NCBI GenBank assembly: GCA_013396995.1 | Contig: VWZP01006006.1 | Coordinates: forward strand, 403,079 to 467,078 | Direction: 5' to 3' | DNA: 64,000 bases | Source of the DNA: Dicaeum eximium | Lineage: Eukaryota; Chordata; Aves; Passeriformes; Dicaeidae | Part shown: in pieces, positions 62,460 through 64,000 of the stretch | Layout: every line of letters starts with the position of its first letter | How positions within the stretch are numbered: the first letter of the stretch is position 1 | Translations under genes and position numbers: made by a program | Notes under the pieces: generated by a model | Seen by the model: the letters and a program-made list of their open reading frames with translations, nothing else | Databases searched by the model: none | What the model was told of the DNA's origin: nothing

Positions 62460-63380
62460 CAAACACTAAGGGTCAAGGAAATCTCCCCTTTTCAGAAAAT
62501 GCATACATTTTCATTGTGGTATAAACCATAACAAGAATAAAAAGTGCTTCAAATAGTTTTCATTTTGCCTGTGAAAGACCTAAACCAATCCAGTCTTATT
62601 CTTAGACTTTTATTTCTTAGTTAAACATATTAAACATTGTTTAGTATGACCACTGGGGAAAAAGAAGCTGGAAAAAAAAAAGCCAGAAAACAGAATTTGT
62701 GTGTCAACAAATATTTGGTATGCCTGCCATAGAATAGATCCCATGCACAGAAAATGAATACTCTAAAGGAGATATTGCCATTTTAAAGGGGGTGGGGGGA
62801 GGGCAACTGAACAAAGAATCAAATTAGCACCTAGAGACCTGTTGATGGTTTCTGATGAAGTTACACCTTCACAGCTTGCATCAGGGGATGATAGGTCTGG
62901 GAATAAGTTTACATTATGTGCATGACAGTTTATCTGTTTTTTTCAGCTGCTTTGATTCTAGTGGTAAAATAAACATTATTTGTGTCTGTTCCATGAGTTG
63001 TATCCACAACAGTTCACCTGCTTCTTGAGGGAATGTAGGCATTTTATCTAGCCAATATCTACTAAAGAGCTGTAATTACTGAATGAGTTGATGCAAAAAT
63101 CAGAGAACTGGAAAATTCAAGTTCTATTTGATAAGCAAATGAGAAGGAGTGACTGGAGAGAGAGCAGTAATAACCCAGAAAGACCAGCGGCTCCTCTCTG
63201 GTCATGTATGAACCTCTACTTCTGTGGTACTGGGCCTACGAGAGCTGAAAATAATCCAAAGCTTTCTATATTTTAGAGGATTTCTCTGATGAAATTACAG
63301 AGTAATTACACATATTCCGAGATATATTGGAATAGCTTTTGATTAATAATTAGTTGGATCAGGGTTTCGTTGACTGACTA
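62460..63380. other. Unique non-coding DNA
   Basis: No gene or repeat recognised between the two minus-strand candidate frames. A G-rich spot (62789-62803) and short A-runs are the only landmarks. Confidence 0.5.
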
Positions 63381-63385
63381 GTTCT

Positions 63386-63616
63386 TCACTTTCTGCTATC
63401 AGCAGCAGAATTCGTAAGAGGGTCAGTGGCTGTAGGCTCCAGACTACAGGGAATATCAATGGACTTCCAGTAGTTGTAGTGGTGGATGAGCAGAGCTAAA
63501 ATGCACATCCAGACAAAACCCACTATTCCATCACAAACAAAGGAAGTAAAATAGGAAACATAACTCCCATGCTTCATAGAGCTCCACAGCTGACCCATTG
63601 CAATTTTACTGTTCAT
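63386..63616 (-). CDS. Candidate terminal exon, possible one-pass membrane protein
   Basis: A 76-codon frame from an ATG at 63616-63614 to a TGA at 63388-63386, open in fact from about 63660. Its middle (about residues 21-44, FTSFVCDGIVGFVWMCILAL) is a convincing membrane span, preceded by SMKHGSYVSY and followed by HHYNYWKS and a polar tail. GC content is above that of the flanks. A splice-acceptor-like GATGGCATCAG lies just before the ATG (about 63620-63630). I do not recognise the family, there is no nearby polyadenylation signal, and one short frame can arise by chance. Treat as a hypothesis only. Confidence 0.2.
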   Translation of the reverse strand: MNSKIAMGQLWSSMKHGSYVSYFTSFVCDGIVGFVWMCILALLIHHYNYWKSIDIPCSLEPTATDPLTNSAADSRK

Positions 63617-63660
63617 TTGTCTGATGCCATCAGATGCAGAATATAAGTAAAATTTGGCAG

Positions 63661-64000
63661 ATGTTCAAGGGGCATGGATTTTAAATTTGTAAAGGCTCTG
63701 TAAATTTCTTTGAATACACTACAAAGGATGATTACACTTAACTCAAAATCGTAACTGGAGGGATACTAGAATCTTCTCACCTACAGGATGTTCTGCAGCT
63801 GTGCAGAGGCTGCATGCATGTTCCAGTGTAGTGAATTATTTAATAGCTTTTGACAAATTTAGATGCACTCTTTCATTGAGTCAGTTAGCTACAGCAGATT
63901 GGCTGAAAATGACAGATGACATGATAATGATAGCTAAGAAATTAGGCATATGAGAAAGGTTCTTTAAAACATACCCTGTAACTACTCTGTGTCACAGCAG
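63661..64000. other. Unique AT-rich non-coding DNA
   Basis: Nothing recognisable from here to the right edge of the window. Confidence 0.5.

Noticed and set aside
1..64000. Search for tRNA, rRNA, CRISPR arrays, operons or phage genes
   Set aside because: No TTCGA-type T-arm in a foldable context, no regularly spaced repeats with unique spacers and no dense gene clusters; the window is vertebrate nuclear DNA.

Overview
The window looks like vertebrate nuclear DNA, most probably from a bird. It is AT-rich and CpG-poor, has no dense reading frames, and almost all recognisable repeats are fragments of the CR1 non-LTR retrotransposon. Several of these end in the typical short tandem ATTCTATG/ATTCTGTG tail. 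It also holds a solo LTR of a type common in birds, many GTTT/T-rich runs and one long GGAA microsatellite. SINEs are not evident. The LTR start TGTCCTGG (minus strand) suggests a songbird-like genome, but that last step is a guess. There is nothing bacterial or phage-like, no operon, no CRISPR array, and I saw no tRNA or rRNA gene.

Layout. 1-4 kb: unique AT-rich DNA. 3,970-4,517: GGAA array broken by a 253-base run of N. 5.3-5.5 kb: diverged 96-bp tandem dimer. 8.8 kb: 24-bp tandem dimer ending in a perfect hairpin. 9-15.5 kb: unique. 15.5 kb and 20.6-21.1 kb: CR1 3' ends on the plus strand; the second keeps an open frame for the last ~150 residues of ORF2. 23.2-24.1 kb: mid-GC stretch with protein-like fragments and a 34-bp dimer, family unknown. 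24.4-26.7 kb: long old CR1 body (ORF1 end, endonuclease, start of reverse transcriptase) with another CR1 3' end nested in it. 27.3, 32.9 and 38.3 kb: further CR1 tails, the last carrying a hairpin-rich insert. 42-42.6 kb: a GATA palindrome followed by a long pyrimidine tract. 47.1-47.5 kb: probable unclassified repeat. 50.2-51.25 kb: internally deleted minus-strand CR1. 56.4-57.2 kb: minus-strand CR1 split by a 526-bp solo LTR with 5-bp target duplications. 57-64 kb: mostly unique, with two minus-strand protein-like frames near the right edge.

No host protein-coding gene can be identified with confidence. The window is best read as intergenic or deep intronic DNA of a gene-poor region. Reading frames outside CR1 are short and mostly what chance gives in AT-rich DNA. 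A few frames with convincing splice-like borders (13.3, 18.4, 28.8, 36.1, 62.3 and 63.5 kb) are recorded as candidates only. I found no convincing undescribed biological system. The most informative structures are the nested and rearranged retroelements, the GGAA array with an internal copy of its own flank, and several perfect short inverted repeats.
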